Made by a program: the position numbers and the translations under genes
Shown: positions 1 through 8,497 of the stretch, piece after piece
How the letters are laid out: each line of letters begins with the position of its first letter
Position numbering within the stretch: the stretch's first letter is position 1
Notes under the pieces: model-generated
The model's input: only the letters and a program-made list of their open reading frames with translations
Database searches by the model: none
What the model was told of the DNA's origin: nothing
From: Ignavibacteria bacterium
GTDB lineage: Bacteria > Bacteroidota > Ignavibacteria > Kapaibacteriales > UBA4661
NCBI GenBank assembly: GCA_013298375.1
Contig: JAAFHM010000007.1
Span: 6,354 to 29,572 of the forward strand
DNA length: 23,219 nucleotides
Direction of reading: 5' to 3'

Positions 1-360
1 ATGATTATTAACGCAAGTACCGCGACATTCCGCCTCGTTGGTATTGCACGAGCAGGCGGGCTGCGCTTAATCACGTCGAGCATGGGAACGCTCCGCATCG
101 TGGACGCAAAACCGAATCCGGCTTCTACAGAACTGACACTGGAATTTACATCGCGTGAAGCAGAGGAATATAGGCTGTATCTCATCAATACACTTGGCTT
201 GCGCCCCGATCCAATGGTGTTTCCGGAACAGCGTTTTACGTCGGTGAGTGGCTTGAACACGCGGGTCTTGGATGTGAGCCGTTTGCCGTCAGGAATATAC
301 TTCATTCAGCTTCGCAACGGGCGGGAATTGGCGGTGCGGCGGGTTATCATAATGCGATAG
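1..360 (+). CDS. C-terminal fragment of a secreted protein with a type IX secretion sorting domain
   Basis: This is the 3' end of a larger gene cut by the window edge; the ATG at base 1 is probably internal. The last 85 or so residues have the layout of a type A T9SS C-terminal sorting domain: a VDAKPNPAS opening (the usual PNP motif), a beta-rich middle with YRLYLINTLG, then RLPSGIYFIQLRNG and a basic end, RRVIIMR. In the family this domain sends a periplasmic protein through the T9SS pore at the outer membrane and is then cleaved off. The functional part of the protein lies outside the window, so its activity is unknown. It converges on kdsD with a 33-bp gap and no clear terminator. The domain is a strong sign of the Bacteroidetes/Chlorobi group. 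Confidence 0.8.
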   Translation: MIINASTATFRLVGIARAGGLRLITSSMGTLRIVDAKPNPASTELTLEFTSREAEEYRLYLINTLGLRPDPMVFPEQRFTSVSGLNTRVLDVSRLPSGIYFIQLRNGRELAVRRVIIMR

Positions 361-393
361 TTCTTTTGATTGACGTTGGGATTCAATCGCTTG

Positions 394-1401
394 TCACAAC
401 CCCGCCCGCACAATATCATGCACCCGCAAAACCCCTACACAGCGCTTCTCTGCATCAAGTATCGGCAGAACACTGATTTGGCGGTCGCGGCGCTCCATTT
501 CTGCCAGAGCTGCACCCAAAAGTGCATCTGGCGAGATGGCAAGCGGAGAGCGCGTCATGACGTGTTCCGCCGACAAGGTACGAATATCGTCGGAATGTTC
601 CAAGGCACGGCGTATATCGCCATCAGTAATAATTCCCACAAGCCGCATAGAATCAAGGTTTTGAACCACACAAACACATCCCAGCCCTTTACGCGAATTT
701 TCCATCAGCGCCTCGCGGAATGATGCGCCTTCTGCGACTGCCGGAATTGCCGTCCCCGTGTGCATCACGTCTGCAACACGCAGCGTGAGGTTTTTCCCCA
801 ACTGCCCCGCCGCATGAACGGAAGCGAAATCCTCCGCCCGAAAGCCACGCTGCTTCATTAGTGCGCCCGCCAAAGCATCGCCCAACGCCATGGCAACCGT
901 CGTACTGGACATCGGTGCAAGCCCAAGCGGACAGGCTTCCTCACGGACGGACACATCCAACACACAATCGCACAACGCCCCAAGCGGCGAATCTACTGCA
1001 CCCAAAAGACCAATCGTCGGAACAGCACGTACCGTCAGGCTTGGCAGTAATGCCAGTAATTCCGCCGTTGTACCGCTTTTGGAAAGAAGCAGCGCCACAT
1101 CGCCCGTGCGTGCAATGCCAATATCGCCGTGCAGCGCTTCAACAGGGTGTACAGAGATTGCCCGCGAACCTGTGCTGGTCAGCGTTGCAGCGATTTTCTG
1201 CCCAACAATCCCTGATTTTCCAATACCAAACACCAATATCGTTTGCGCCGCAGCCAGTAAATCCAACGCTTTGGCAAAAGCATCGGCAAAACGTTCCTCG
1301 TCGAAACGTTCCGCAAGGCTCATCAGTGCTTGCTGTTCGTCTTTGACAATACGCTGTGCTTCGTGGAGAAGAATGTTGGTGGTCATAGAAAAAGTCGTCA
1401 T
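394..1401 (-). CDS. kdsD: D-arabinose 5-phosphate isomerase, KpsF/GutQ family
   Basis: The enzyme interconverts D-ribulose 5-phosphate and D-arabinose 5-phosphate, the first committed step towards Kdo of the lipopolysaccharide inner core. The 335 residues are the usual family length. An N-terminal SIS sugar-phosphate domain (about 40-200) carries GIGKSG at 60-64, PVEALHGD at 86-93, SKSGTT at 107-112, EACPLGLAP at 155-163 and HAAGQLGK at 196-203. Two CBS domains follow (about 207-270 and 278-335). K62, E155 and H196 line up with residues considered catalytic in the E. coli enzyme. HAAGQLG replaces the commoner HPGGxLG. The ATG overlaps the stop of the upstream membrane-protein gene as ATGA, which implies translational coupling and supports this start over a second ATG five codons downstream. 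Confidence 0.95.
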   Translation of the reverse strand: MTTFSMTTNILLHEAQRIVKDEQQALMSLAERFDEERFADAFAKALDLLAAAQTILVFGIGKSGIVGQKIAATLTSTGSRAISVHPVEALHGDIGIARTGDVALLLSKSGTTAELLALLPSLTVRAVPTIGLLGAVDSPLGALCDCVLDVSVREEACPLGLAPMSSTTVAMALGDALAGALMKQRGFRAEDFASVHAAGQLGKNLTLRVADVMHTGTAIPAVAEGASFREALMENSRKGLGCVCVVQNLDSMRLVGIITDGDIRRALEHSDDIRTLSAEHVMTRSPLAISPDALLGAALAEMERRDRQISVLPILDAEKRCVGVLRVHDIVRAGL

Positions 1402-3242
1402 CGTTGCGGGGTGCTTTCTGGCTTGGCAAAGAGCGCAAAGCCGTTATTTTCCCAAACAAGGGTATAGCGTTTTTCGACTAAAAAGAGTGAGTCCAAATAC
1501 GTGGCGCAATCATGGCAGTACGCATATTCTCCGTAGAACATTTTTTCCGGCGTGTAACCAAGCGTGAAAGGAATTGTGGGGCGGTTTGCGTCGAGTGAAA
1601 CGGCGGTATTTGGATCGAATTTTGCCCGAACAACATACCGTGGAAACGTGGAGCAGGTTTGCGAAAATGAGGTTAAATCTTGACGTACCGTCCACATTTG
1701 CCCGATCCAAGGATGTTTGTACCACGGAACAGTTTTGGTCACAAAATACATCATTGCCATACTTGGGTACGCCTGAAGCGTGTCGCTTGGTCGCAAGCCA
1801 CGTGTGCGCAATTCGCCCAGTAATTCTTCCAGCGATTCTGTCCGCCCTTGGCTAGAAGCGATTCCTCGCACTGTCGGCGACGAGAACCATGCTTTCAAGC
1901 GATAAACGGGCTGGTCGCGGTACGGCATCTGTAGGCGCAAGGAAATCCCTAATACGATTGCCCCGACAATGAGCAATGACCGCACAAAGCGAAATTCCCA
2001 ATATTGTGAAACGAATGTCCGTGATTCCAAAAGCGCAATCGGGAATATCAGCCACACGCCATGACGGAAATTACTCACCCACACGCCCGAACCGCCAAGA
2101 CTGACAAGGGCAAAAAACGCGAAGGCGCAAAGAATAAGAACTTGCTTGGAAACATCCATTGTACGCCATTCTGCAAGGGCAATATACCCGACAATAAGAA
2201 GCGGTGCGCCCAGCAAAAACGAGGTAATGGGACCATAATGAAAGCCCAACGATTTCGAGGCAAGCAAAATAACGATGCTCACAATACCAACCCCGAAGAC
2301 CAGCAACAATGCGCTTTCCACGATAGTTGCTGTTCGTCCGCGTAAAAATGCCATGCGCTTCCAGGTGAACGCCACAACAAACGCCCCTGCGCCAACGCTT
2401 AAAATTTTGGCATAGCGAAGCGCCGTGCTGATAGTGAGCGGGTAGTAACCTAATTCGGGGTGTTTGGCGGCGTATTCATGGAAGGTATTGACTGCATTCA
2501 TGGATTTGATACTATCGGCAATAATGCCTTGCAGACTCAATCCTCGTGCGACAAGCAACCCAACACACACACCAACACCAGCAATAAAGCCAAGCATGAG
2601 CCATCCGGCTATACGAAGCATTGTGATTTTGTCATACCCACGCCAAGCCGCAAAACCAAGTGTCATGTACACCGACGCGCACCAAAGCAGCATCGGCAGC
2701 CGCGAAAACACCATAAACGCAGCAACAACGCCGCTTGCCGCCATGAGAAGATTCAGCGATGGTGGTTGATGTTCTTTGTATTGCGCAAAATAGCGAAGAA
2801 AAAATGCCGCACTTGCAAGCGCAAGAAAGCCCGGTAAATTGTGATATTCCACAATCAAACCTTCTTCGCTATTGAATACCGCTAATATCAGCGTTGGCAC
2901 AAGTGCGAAAGCTATCGCCCGTTTATCCTCGTAGAACCACGAGAGAATCCAATATGCCAGAAGCACCGAAGCCGTTATCATCAACACCCACTCGAAACGA
3001 TACGCCAAAAGCGAGTCAGCGCCCGTAAAAAACCAAAATCCTGCTAAAAAAGCACTGCCAAAATTATTAAAATCCCAGAGCGCTGCTTTGGAGTGGGCGG
3101 CTTGCATCCACGCCATTGTTGTGCTGTATCCCGTATCGGTATAGTCCAGACCGTAGAAAATAAGCGGTGTCAGCAAGCAAAGCGCAATAATCTTGAGTAG
3201 AATTGCGTAGCGCAAGGTTGGTCGTTCGGTGAGCAGTTGCAT
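1398..3242 (-). CDS. Multi-pass membrane protein, GT-C glycosyltransferase-like
   Basis: A 614-residue integral membrane protein with roughly ten or more hydrophobic helices in the first 430 residues and a soluble, probably periplasmic C-terminal domain of about 180 residues. Acidic residues in the first loop after helix 1 (LDYTDTGYS, about 32-40) recall the catalytic loop of GT-C enzymes that take sugars from polyprenyl phosphates. The overall plan resembles PMT/ArnT-like proteins, but I cannot name a family. The C-terminal part has a CHDC motif that could bind metal or form a disulfide. It lies 52 bp downstream of the gamma-glutamyltransferase gene and its stop overlaps the kdsD start by four bases, so an envelope-glycan role is a fair inference. 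No good Shine-Dalgarno precedes the ATG. The reading frame is secure; the function is not. Confidence 0.75.
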   Translation of the reverse strand: MQLLTERPTLRYAILLKIIALCLLTPLIFYGLDYTDTGYSTTMAWMQAAHSKAALWDFNNFGSAFLAGFWFFTGADSLLAYRFEWVLMITASVLLAYWILSWFYEDKRAIAFALVPTLILAVFNSEEGLIVEYHNLPGFLALASAAFFLRYFAQYKEHQPPSLNLLMAASGVVAAFMVFSRLPMLLWCASVYMTLGFAAWRGYDKITMLRIAGWLMLGFIAGVGVCVGLLVARGLSLQGIIADSIKSMNAVNTFHEYAAKHPELGYYPLTISTALRYAKILSVGAGAFVVAFTWKRMAFLRGRTATIVESALLLVFGVGIVSIVILLASKSLGFHYGPITSFLLGAPLLIVGYIALAEWRTMDVSKQVLILCAFAFFALVSLGGSGVWVSNFRHGVWLIFPIALLESRTFVSQYWEFRFVRSLLIVGAIVLGISLRLQMPYRDQPVYRLKAWFSSPTVRGIASSQGRTESLEELLGELRTRGLRPSDTLQAYPSMAMMYFVTKTVPWYKHPWIGQMWTVRQDLTSFSQTCSTFPRYVVRAKFDPNTAVSLDANRPTIPFTLGYTPEKMFYGEYAYCHDCATYLDSLFLVEKRYTLVWENNGFALFAKPESTPQR

Positions 3243-3294
3243 AGTAACAAATGCGAGTAAATTGAGGTAGCGGGAATCGGTCTGTGGTTATGGT

Positions 3295-5061
3295 CTAAAA
3301 CCCTGCGGCAGTGTCGTCTCCACGCGGGTCGGCAGCACCTTCGAGCGATTTATCGGGGCGAACAAGAATCATTTCCACTTTGCCAATAGCGCCGATATTG
3401 CGAAAGCTATGCCCTTTACTCTGCAAGGCAGATTCTACCTCGGCGGAAAAAGTTCCAGATTCAATGCGCACAATATCCGGGACGTATTGATGGTGGAAAC
3501 GACGTGCGGCAACAGCTTGTTGCGCGGTCATATTGTGGTCAACGACGTTGATAATTGCTTGCAGGACACTTGTTGTAATGGTCGTGCCGCCGGGCGTACC
3601 GACAACAAGAAAAAGTTTACCATCCTTTTCTACAATCGTCGGAGTCATCGAACTCAACATTCGTTTGCGAGGCTGAATGGCGTTTGCTTCGCCACCGATA
3701 GCACCGAACATATTCGGAGCGCCGGGTTTGACGCTAAAATCATCCATTTCATTATTCATAAAAAAGCCCGCACCGCCAATTACAACCTTCGAGCCATAAG
3801 CACCGTTGAGCGTCGTTGTCAGCGAAACCGCATTTCCATTGGGGTCAACGATGGAAAAATGTGTTGTTTGGTCACTTTCGTATTTTCGGACATCTTTGCC
3901 AAAGCTCAGTTCCGATGAGGGCGTGGCTTTATCGGGGTTGTAGCTCGCCATCCGCGAAGCAAGATAAGGCTTACTGAGCAAGCCCTTGAGAGGTACATTG
4001 TAAAAATCAGGATCACCGAGGTATTCTGCGCGGTCAGCGTAGGAACGGCGCTCTACTTCTATCATGCAATGCACCGTTTTTTCCGAATGTACGCCCCATT
4101 CCTTGAGCGGATAGGTCTCCAACATGGAAAGCATTTGCAGCAGCCCCACGCCACCGGCTGAAGGCGGCGGCATGGTGATAATGTCATACCCACGATACGC
4201 TCCGCGCAAAGGAGTACGCCATTTTGCGGTATAAGCATCCAAATCTTTTTGCGTAAAAATTCCGCCACCGCGTTTCATTTCGGCAAGCAACAATTCTGCG
4301 GTTTTACCTTTGTAAAATCCGTCACGTCCTTTGTCGCGGATTCGCTCCATTACTTGTGCTAAGTCTTCTTGTATGAGCTTGTCGCCCGCTTTCCATCGGG
4401 TTTTGTCGGGTTTGAGGAAATAGGACTTGCCGGGATTATATTGCTCCAAACTTTCCCGCACCTCATTCAATCCGTCGGCTTCGCGTGTGGTCAAAAACAC
4501 TCCATTGCGGGCAATATCCACCGACGGCTGCACGAGCGCCTTCCACGGCAGTTTGCCGTATTTTTTGTGCAGTTGCACCATCGCATCTACCGTGCCGGGT
4601 ATGCCGGAAGCCTTGTGTCCATGCGTACTCAGGGCAGGAATCACGTTTCCGGCTGAATCCAAAAACATATCCCGCGAGGCAAGCATGGGAGCGGCTTCCC
4701 GGAAATCTAGCGTAAATGTTTTGCCATCGGGGAGACGCGCCACAATAAGTCCCCCGCCGCCAATATTGCCCGCCACCGGGTAGGCAATGGCAAGGGCAAA
4801 CTGCACCGCTACCGTCGCATCGAAGGCATTACCGCCACGCTGCAAGATTTCTGCCCCAACGCGGGAAGCCATCGGGTGCGCCGAAACAACCATTGCCTTG
4901 TGTCCATAGACAGCTTCTTTGCTCAGAGTGTGCGGCGCGTGTGCAGTGGAGTTTTGAGAAAAAGGGTTCTTTTCGGGCTGTTGCGCGAAAAGAAATCCCT
5001 GCGAAATAATGCTCAAAAGAGCCAGAGTGAGCCGACGGCTGCTGCGATAGGATGTGTTCAT
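3295..5061 (-). CDS. ggt: Gamma-glutamyltransferase precursor
   Basis: A periplasmic N-terminal nucleophile hydrolase that cleaves gamma-glutamyl bonds, notably in glutathione, and passes the glutamyl group to water or amino acids. The 588 residues include a signal peptide (hydrophobic 11-25, likely cut after FLFA at 26). The self-processing site is DQTTHFS at 397-403, giving T399 as the new N-terminal nucleophile of the small subunit; it matches the site in E. coli Ggt. Substrate-site signatures are also present: DFREAAP with R121, NNEMDDFS at 436-443 and GTPGGTT at 488-494. All key residues are intact, so the enzyme should be active. It follows the barrel-protein gene by 13 bp and is probably cotranscribed with it, which suits a shared cell-envelope location. 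Confidence 0.97.
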   Translation of the reverse strand: MNTSYRSSRRLTLALLSIISQGFLFAQQPEKNPFSQNSTAHAPHTLSKEAVYGHKAMVVSAHPMASRVGAEILQRGGNAFDATVAVQFALAIAYPVAGNIGGGGLIVARLPDGKTFTLDFREAAPMLASRDMFLDSAGNVIPALSTHGHKASGIPGTVDAMVQLHKKYGKLPWKALVQPSVDIARNGVFLTTREADGLNEVRESLEQYNPGKSYFLKPDKTRWKAGDKLIQEDLAQVMERIRDKGRDGFYKGKTAELLLAEMKRGGGIFTQKDLDAYTAKWRTPLRGAYRGYDIITMPPPSAGGVGLLQMLSMLETYPLKEWGVHSEKTVHCMIEVERRSYADRAEYLGDPDFYNVPLKGLLSKPYLASRMASYNPDKATPSSELSFGKDVRKYESDQTTHFSIVDPNGNAVSLTTTLNGAYGSKVVIGGAGFFMNNEMDDFSVKPGAPNMFGAIGGEANAIQPRKRMLSSMTPTIVEKDGKLFLVVGTPGGTTITTSVLQAIINVVDHNMTAQQAVAARRFHHQYVPDIVRIESGTFSAEVESALQSKGHSFRNIGAIGKVEMILVRPDKSLEGAADPRGDDTAAGF

Positions 5062-5074
5062 GGTGAAATATGAT

Positions 5075-6370
5075 CTAGAATTTTACAGTTACCCCTGCTG
5101 AAATAAGATTGATTGTGCTGCGGTTGTAGTCAAGACAAATGGCGACAGGACCAAGGTAATACGCCGCTCCGAGCGTAAAGCGGAAAGAGCTTGCCGGAAT
5201 AGAAACCGACTCTTTATTGGGAAATTCATCCCCCGGATAGCCTGCGGCTTTGTCCACCACGTAGTTGGTGATATTACCAGAAGCGTCGCGCTGTTCCTTC
5301 AAAAGCCCCAACTGCGCTTGCACCTCGAAAGGAATAGTGAAGGTATAGGAAGCATCAATATTGAGAAAATCGTATGCCGCGCCGCCGTAGAGTTCAAAAT
5401 TTCCCCAACGTTTGCTGGCATGAAGATTTGCATTGAAAATAGACGCACTAGCGCTAAGTTTTGCGCCTGTTACGCCGATGGTGTTTGTGAGTAAGGTATT
5501 TTGATAGACGGCTTGCAGAGCCAGTTCCAGAGGCGCGTCCTGCATATATTGCGAAAGGCTGTGCTTCAATCCCACTGCCCAAAAGCCGAAATTACCGATA
5601 TTGCGCCCCCAATTTAATTGCGGCAAATAGCGCACAAGCAGTTCTGTTCCGGCAATAGAGCCAATTTCGATTTGCGGAACACCAAGCACCAGCGATGAAA
5701 GATTTTGCCCATTTGGAAGAGGAAAATCATTTGGAAGGCGCTCAATGGCAGGGAGAATCAATGCCCGCGCCGATGCTGGAACAAGCGCAAGCGGGTCGCC
5801 GGCTGCCGGATTATTCAAACGGCGGCGAAAATACTCTTTCGGGAGCGTGAAGCGCTGTTGAATATTACCAAAAAAGGTTGAGGATGTTCCCGGCAACTGT
5901 ATCTGCCCCTCGCGGATGCCGTCGTTGATAACGACTCGCATTGCGTATCCCGCCAAACCAGCCGTGTCGCGGATTTGCACACTTGGCAAAAGCGTAACAT
6001 ACTGCGAGAGCTTGTTCAAATCAAGTTCGGCTCGGGGAACTTGCGGAGAAAACGTGAATTGATCGGGGTTGACGAACCCCATCATTCCATGGACACCGAC
6101 ACGCACGTAGAACGAATTTTTGCGAGCAACCTCGGCAGTGTGGTAAAAACGCGAGTTGGTCATGGAATTGAGCAACTGCACAAGCGGGTTTAAATATGGG
6201 AAGCTATTCAAGCGGAAAAGTTCACCACCAAAATCGCGTACAATGGTCACCGTTAATGGGTCGGCTTTGGTTTGTGCAAAAAGATTTGTCGTCAAAAACA
6301 AGGCAATAACAAGCGCAAAAGCGCATAAAACCTTGCTAAAGCCAGAATGTTGCCGAAGGGAATAGAGCAT
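5075..6370 (-). CDS. DUF6588-like outer-membrane beta-barrel protein
   Basis: A 431-residue exported protein. Residues 14-32 form a signal peptide ending NLFA before QTK. The rest is rich in alternating polar and aromatic strands, for example RFTLGAAYYLG near the end, and it finishes in phenylalanine (VTVKF), the classic outer-membrane barrel signal. The general pattern (short soluble N-terminus, then repeated GNFELYGGAAYDF-like strands) recalls the DUF6588 family of the Bacteroidetes/Ignavibacteria group; that family name is from memory. No transport or enzymatic role can be deduced. It is first in a run with ggt (13-bp gap), the membrane glycosyltransferase-like gene and kdsD. A possible TATCTTCC -10 element lies at 6425-6432 on the minus strand. 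Confidence 0.7.
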   Translation of the reverse strand: MLYSLRQHSGFSKVLCAFALVIALFLTTNLFAQTKADPLTVTIVRDFGGELFRLNSFPYLNPLVQLLNSMTNSRFYHTAEVARKNSFYVRVGVHGMMGFVNPDQFTFSPQVPRAELDLNKLSQYVTLLPSVQIRDTAGLAGYAMRVVINDGIREGQIQLPGTSSTFFGNIQQRFTLPKEYFRRRLNNPAAGDPLALVPASARALILPAIERLPNDFPLPNGQNLSSLVLGVPQIEIGSIAGTELLVRYLPQLNWGRNIGNFGFWAVGLKHSLSQYMQDAPLELALQAVYQNTLLTNTIGVTGAKLSASASIFNANLHASKRWGNFELYGGAAYDFLNIDASYTFTIPFEVQAQLGLLKEQRDASGNITNYVVDKAAGYPGDEFPNKESVSIPASSFRFTLGAAYYLGPVAICLDYNRSTINLISAGVTVKF

Positions 6371-6632
6371 AGTGAAATCGGGTAAATTAAGAGAGGGATT
6401 CCTGCATCACGAAGGAAAACTTTCGGAAGATACACAATTTCGGAAGAAATTGGAGGTGAAATTTTTTTGAGGCGACGGACGTAAACGAAACCGTTTAGAT
6501 ACTAATGATTGATGCTTCAGTTGGGCGTAAATCGTTATTTTTGAATGCGGAAAAACCATCTGTTTTGTGGGAGTAGGTGCGCCGCATTCTTGATTCCCTA
6601 GAATTTCTGCACCGCCACCGCAAAAGCGCGGT
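6371..6632. other. Intergenic region, no convincing gene
   Basis: This gap lies between two minus-strand genes. An 84-codon minus-strand frame covers part of it (6407-6661), but its Cys/Arg/Ser-rich composition and its overlap with the preceding gene make it look spurious. A short hairpin-forming sequence (ACCGC/GCGGT arms around 6615-6635) lies just after the AtuA-like gene but lacks a T tract. The stretch probably holds the promoter of the ggt operon. Confidence 0.5.
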
Positions 6633-6962
6633 TTAGACAACAAGCGAATCTGGCACATCAATTTCCATCAACAGCATTGCCGAAGCAATCGTTTTGCCTT
6701 GTGCATCAAGTTTTAGCGAGACCGTGCCGCCGCCGCCCAGAGTGTTGTGCAAAACAAAATTCAGCGCCCAGATATTGGGGAGTTCGTAGCGCTCTACTTC
6801 GCCCAAACATACCCCTTCAAAGTGCCGCTTGACGCGCTCCGTCGTGAGGGCTTGTTGTAAAATCGGGTACCACTCTTCTTTGAAAGCAATTACACCGCAG
6901 TTTGCCGCATCGCCTTTGTCGCCGCTTCGGGCGTGAGCAAGTTTTGCAAGGGGAAGTCGCAT
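6633..6962 (-). CDS. Stand-alone AtuA-like C-terminal domain protein
   Basis: A 109-residue cytoplasmic protein. The signature LAHARSGDKGDAANCGV (about 6-22), followed by GEVERYELPNIWALNFVLHN and an end rich in GGGTVSLKLDAQGK, matches the small domain found at the C-terminus of AtuA-family proteins (acyclic terpene utilisation, formerly DUF1446) or encoded as a separate gene beside them. The biochemical role of the domain is not established. The open frame extends upstream to 7055, but the ATG at 6962 has a good AAAGGAC Shine-Dalgarno (plus-strand 6971-6977) and begins where the family normally begins, so I prefer it. The large AtuA domain is not in this window. The gene diverges from panD across a 241-bp gap. 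Confidence 0.8.
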   Translation of the reverse strand: MRLPLAKLAHARSGDKGDAANCGVIAFKEEWYPILQQALTTERVKRHFEGVCLGEVERYELPNIWALNFVLHNTLGGGGTVSLKLDAQGKTIASAMLLMEIDVPDSLVV

Positions 6963-7043
6963 AAACGTTTGTCCTTTCTTGTACGTCATAGTAAAAAGAA
7001 AATCACAATGATAGAACGCGAATTTACAACTTATCTGCGAAAG

Positions 7044-7075
7044 TTTGTACAGCAAATAAAATTGTCATAAATTTG
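7044..7075 (+). promoter_or_regulatory. Bacteroidetes-type promoter upstream of panD
   Basis: TTTG at 7044-7047, a 20-bp spacer and TAAATTTG at 7068-7075 match the Bacteroidetes primary sigma-factor consensus (TTTG, about 19-21 bp, TAnnTTTG) exactly. Transcription would start near 7081-7083, leaving a leader of about 120 nt before the panD ATG. Confidence 0.7.
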
Positions 7076-7203
7076 CAGACTTGGCTTGTTTGGTCGTTGT
7101 CGCGTTTTTATGCTGTTCGCCCAATGCCATTAGTTCAGGTGTATCAACGATTTATTCATTTTATACAGCGCAAAACCTGTATTCCGCCGACGGAGAGCCG
7201 CAG

Positions 7204-7593
7204 ATGAATCGCATCATGTTCAAGTCGAAAATCCACCGCGCTTGCGTTACCCAAGCCGAGTTGCATTATGAAGGTAGTTTGACGATTGATGAAGATTTGA
7301 TGGATGCCGCAGATTTACTTGCCTACGAAAAAGTTTCTGTGGTCAATATCAACAATGGTGAGCGTTTCGAGACCTACGTGATTCCGGGAAGACGCGGTAG
7401 TCATGTGATGTGTCTGAATGGCGCTGCTGCTCGCAAGGCTATGATAGGAGACCGCATCATTGTCATTAGCTATGCTATGATGAGCGATGAGGAGGCTCGT
7501 GATTACAAGCCAACGGTACTGCTTGTGGATGAGCGCAACGTCGTCCAGCAAACAAGCCGCGAAGTGCTTGCTGAAACGGTTGTGTTGAATTAG
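7204..7593 (+). CDS. panD: Aspartate 1-decarboxylase proenzyme
   Basis: This pyruvoyl enzyme makes beta-alanine from L-aspartate for pantothenate and coenzyme A. The 129-residue product starts at the ATG at 7204, preceded by GGAGAG six bases upstream. That start places the self-cleavage site exactly at G24-S25 (HYEGS), where S25 becomes the pyruvoyl group, as in the E. coli enzyme. K9, R54, T57, Y58 and N72 (LNGAAA) are also at their usual positions. The open frame runs upstream to a TTG at 7081, but those 41 extra residues match nothing in the family and the exact numbering argues against them. A Bacteroidetes-type promoter lies at 7044-7075. CoaX, which acts later in the same pathway, is encoded at 14624-15475. 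Confidence 0.96.
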   Translation: MNRIMFKSKIHRACVTQAELHYEGSLTIDEDLMDAADLLAYEKVSVVNINNGERFETYVIPGRRGSHVMCLNGAAARKAMIGDRIIVISYAMMSDEEARDYKPTVLLVDERNVVQQTSREVLAETVVLN

Positions 7594-7658
7594 TCCTATT
7601 TCTCAGCCTTAACATTCTTTAACACAGCGCGAGTGCAACTGCACAACGACAAATTTCG

Positions 7659-7666
7659 TACTTTTG
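7659..7666 (+). promoter_or_regulatory. Possible -10 element for the glmU-like gene
   Basis: TACTTTTG fits TAnnTTTG and lies 23 bp before the ATG at 7690. No TTTG is found at the right distance upstream, so this is a half-match only. It would let the glmU-like, mce and LRR genes be transcribed separately from panD. Confidence 0.35.
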
Positions 7667-7689
7667 CCCATTATTTTTTTGTTCTTTTC

Positions 7690-8460
7690 ATGCTCAATTC
7701 TCTCGCCGTCATCATTCTTGCCGCCGGAAAAGGTACGCGGATGAATAACCCGAATAAAGCGAAAGTCATGTTTGAACTTTCCGGCAAGCCGATGATAGAT
7801 TACGTTGTCCGTCAGGCAGAATCCCTTGCGCCAGAGCGCATCATTGCTGTCGTTGGTTTTCAAAAAGAGTCTGTGATGGAGTATTTAAGCACGGCTTTTC
7901 CGGGGCGTTTGGAATATGCACATCAAGATACCCAACTTGGCACTGGTCACGCAGTGCAGCAAGCAGAATCGCTTTTAAGCGCTTTTGTGGGCAATGTTCT
8001 GATTCTTTCCGGTGACGTACCCCTGCTCCGTGCTGAGACGCTTTATGCCTTTGCTAAGGCTCACGGAGCAAGTAATTCTGCGGTTTCTGTTCTCAGCGTT
8101 GATGCGCCGAATCCGACAGGTTATGGACGCATTGTGCGGGCAAATGACGATTTTGAGCGCATTGTCGAGCATAAAGACGCAAGCGAGGCAGAACGCGCTA
8201 TTACGGAAATCAACAGTGGTATTTATCTTGTTCGTTCCGGCGAACTTTTCTCGGCATTGCGGGAAGTTTCTAATGCCAATGTTCAAGGCGAATATTATCT
8301 GACGGACATTATCAGCATCCTGCGTGGGCGTGGTGAAAGCGTTTCGGCGTGGAAATGCGATGCTTTTGCAGAAGTTTTGGGTGTGAATACGGTCGAACAG
8401 CTTGCCGATGCGCAGCGTTTGATGGAAATTGAAAATCCAATGCTGGCGGAAGCGGCGTAA
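7690..8460 (+). CDS. glmU: N-acetylglucosamine-1-phosphate uridyltransferase, GlmU N-terminal domain only
   Basis: The product is a nucleotidyltransferase that should make UDP-GlcNAc from GlcNAc-1-phosphate and UTP for peptidoglycan and lipopolysaccharide. From the ATG at 7690 it has 256 residues. Visible signatures are LAAGKGTRM (10-18), KVMFELSGKPM (25-35), QLGTGHAV (82-89), SGDVPLL with the metal-binding D109, GYGRIV (144-149), EINSGIYL (173-180), GEYYLTDI (200-207) and GVN (231-233). The protein stops where full-length GlmU goes on into its left-handed beta-helix acetyltransferase domain; no hexapeptide repeats follow. The acetyl transfer must come from another protein. The open frame extends to a GTG at 7633, but the family N-terminus begins at 7690. 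It is followed after 37 bp by mce. Confidence 0.88.
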   Translation: MLNSLAVIILAAGKGTRMNNPNKAKVMFELSGKPMIDYVVRQAESLAPERIIAVVGFQKESVMEYLSTAFPGRLEYAHQDTQLGTGHAVQQAESLLSAFVGNVLILSGDVPLLRAETLYAFAKAHGASNSAVSVLSVDAPNPTGYGRIVRANDDFERIVEHKDASEAERAITEINSGIYLVRSGELFSALREVSNANVQGEYYLTDIISILRGRGESVSAWKCDAFAEVLGVNTVEQLADAQRLMEIENPMLAEAA

Positions 8461-8497
8461 ATACTGAGTTTTCTCGCATTATTTTAAGGACATAACC

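Noticed and set aside
890..1567. Long plus-strand frames opposite kdsD (861-1346 and 890-1567)
   Set aside because: They are antisense shadows of a well supported gene and show no family features.
6407..6661. 84-codon minus-strand ORF
   Set aside because: It overlaps the AtuA-like gene, has no ribosome site and an implausible composition.
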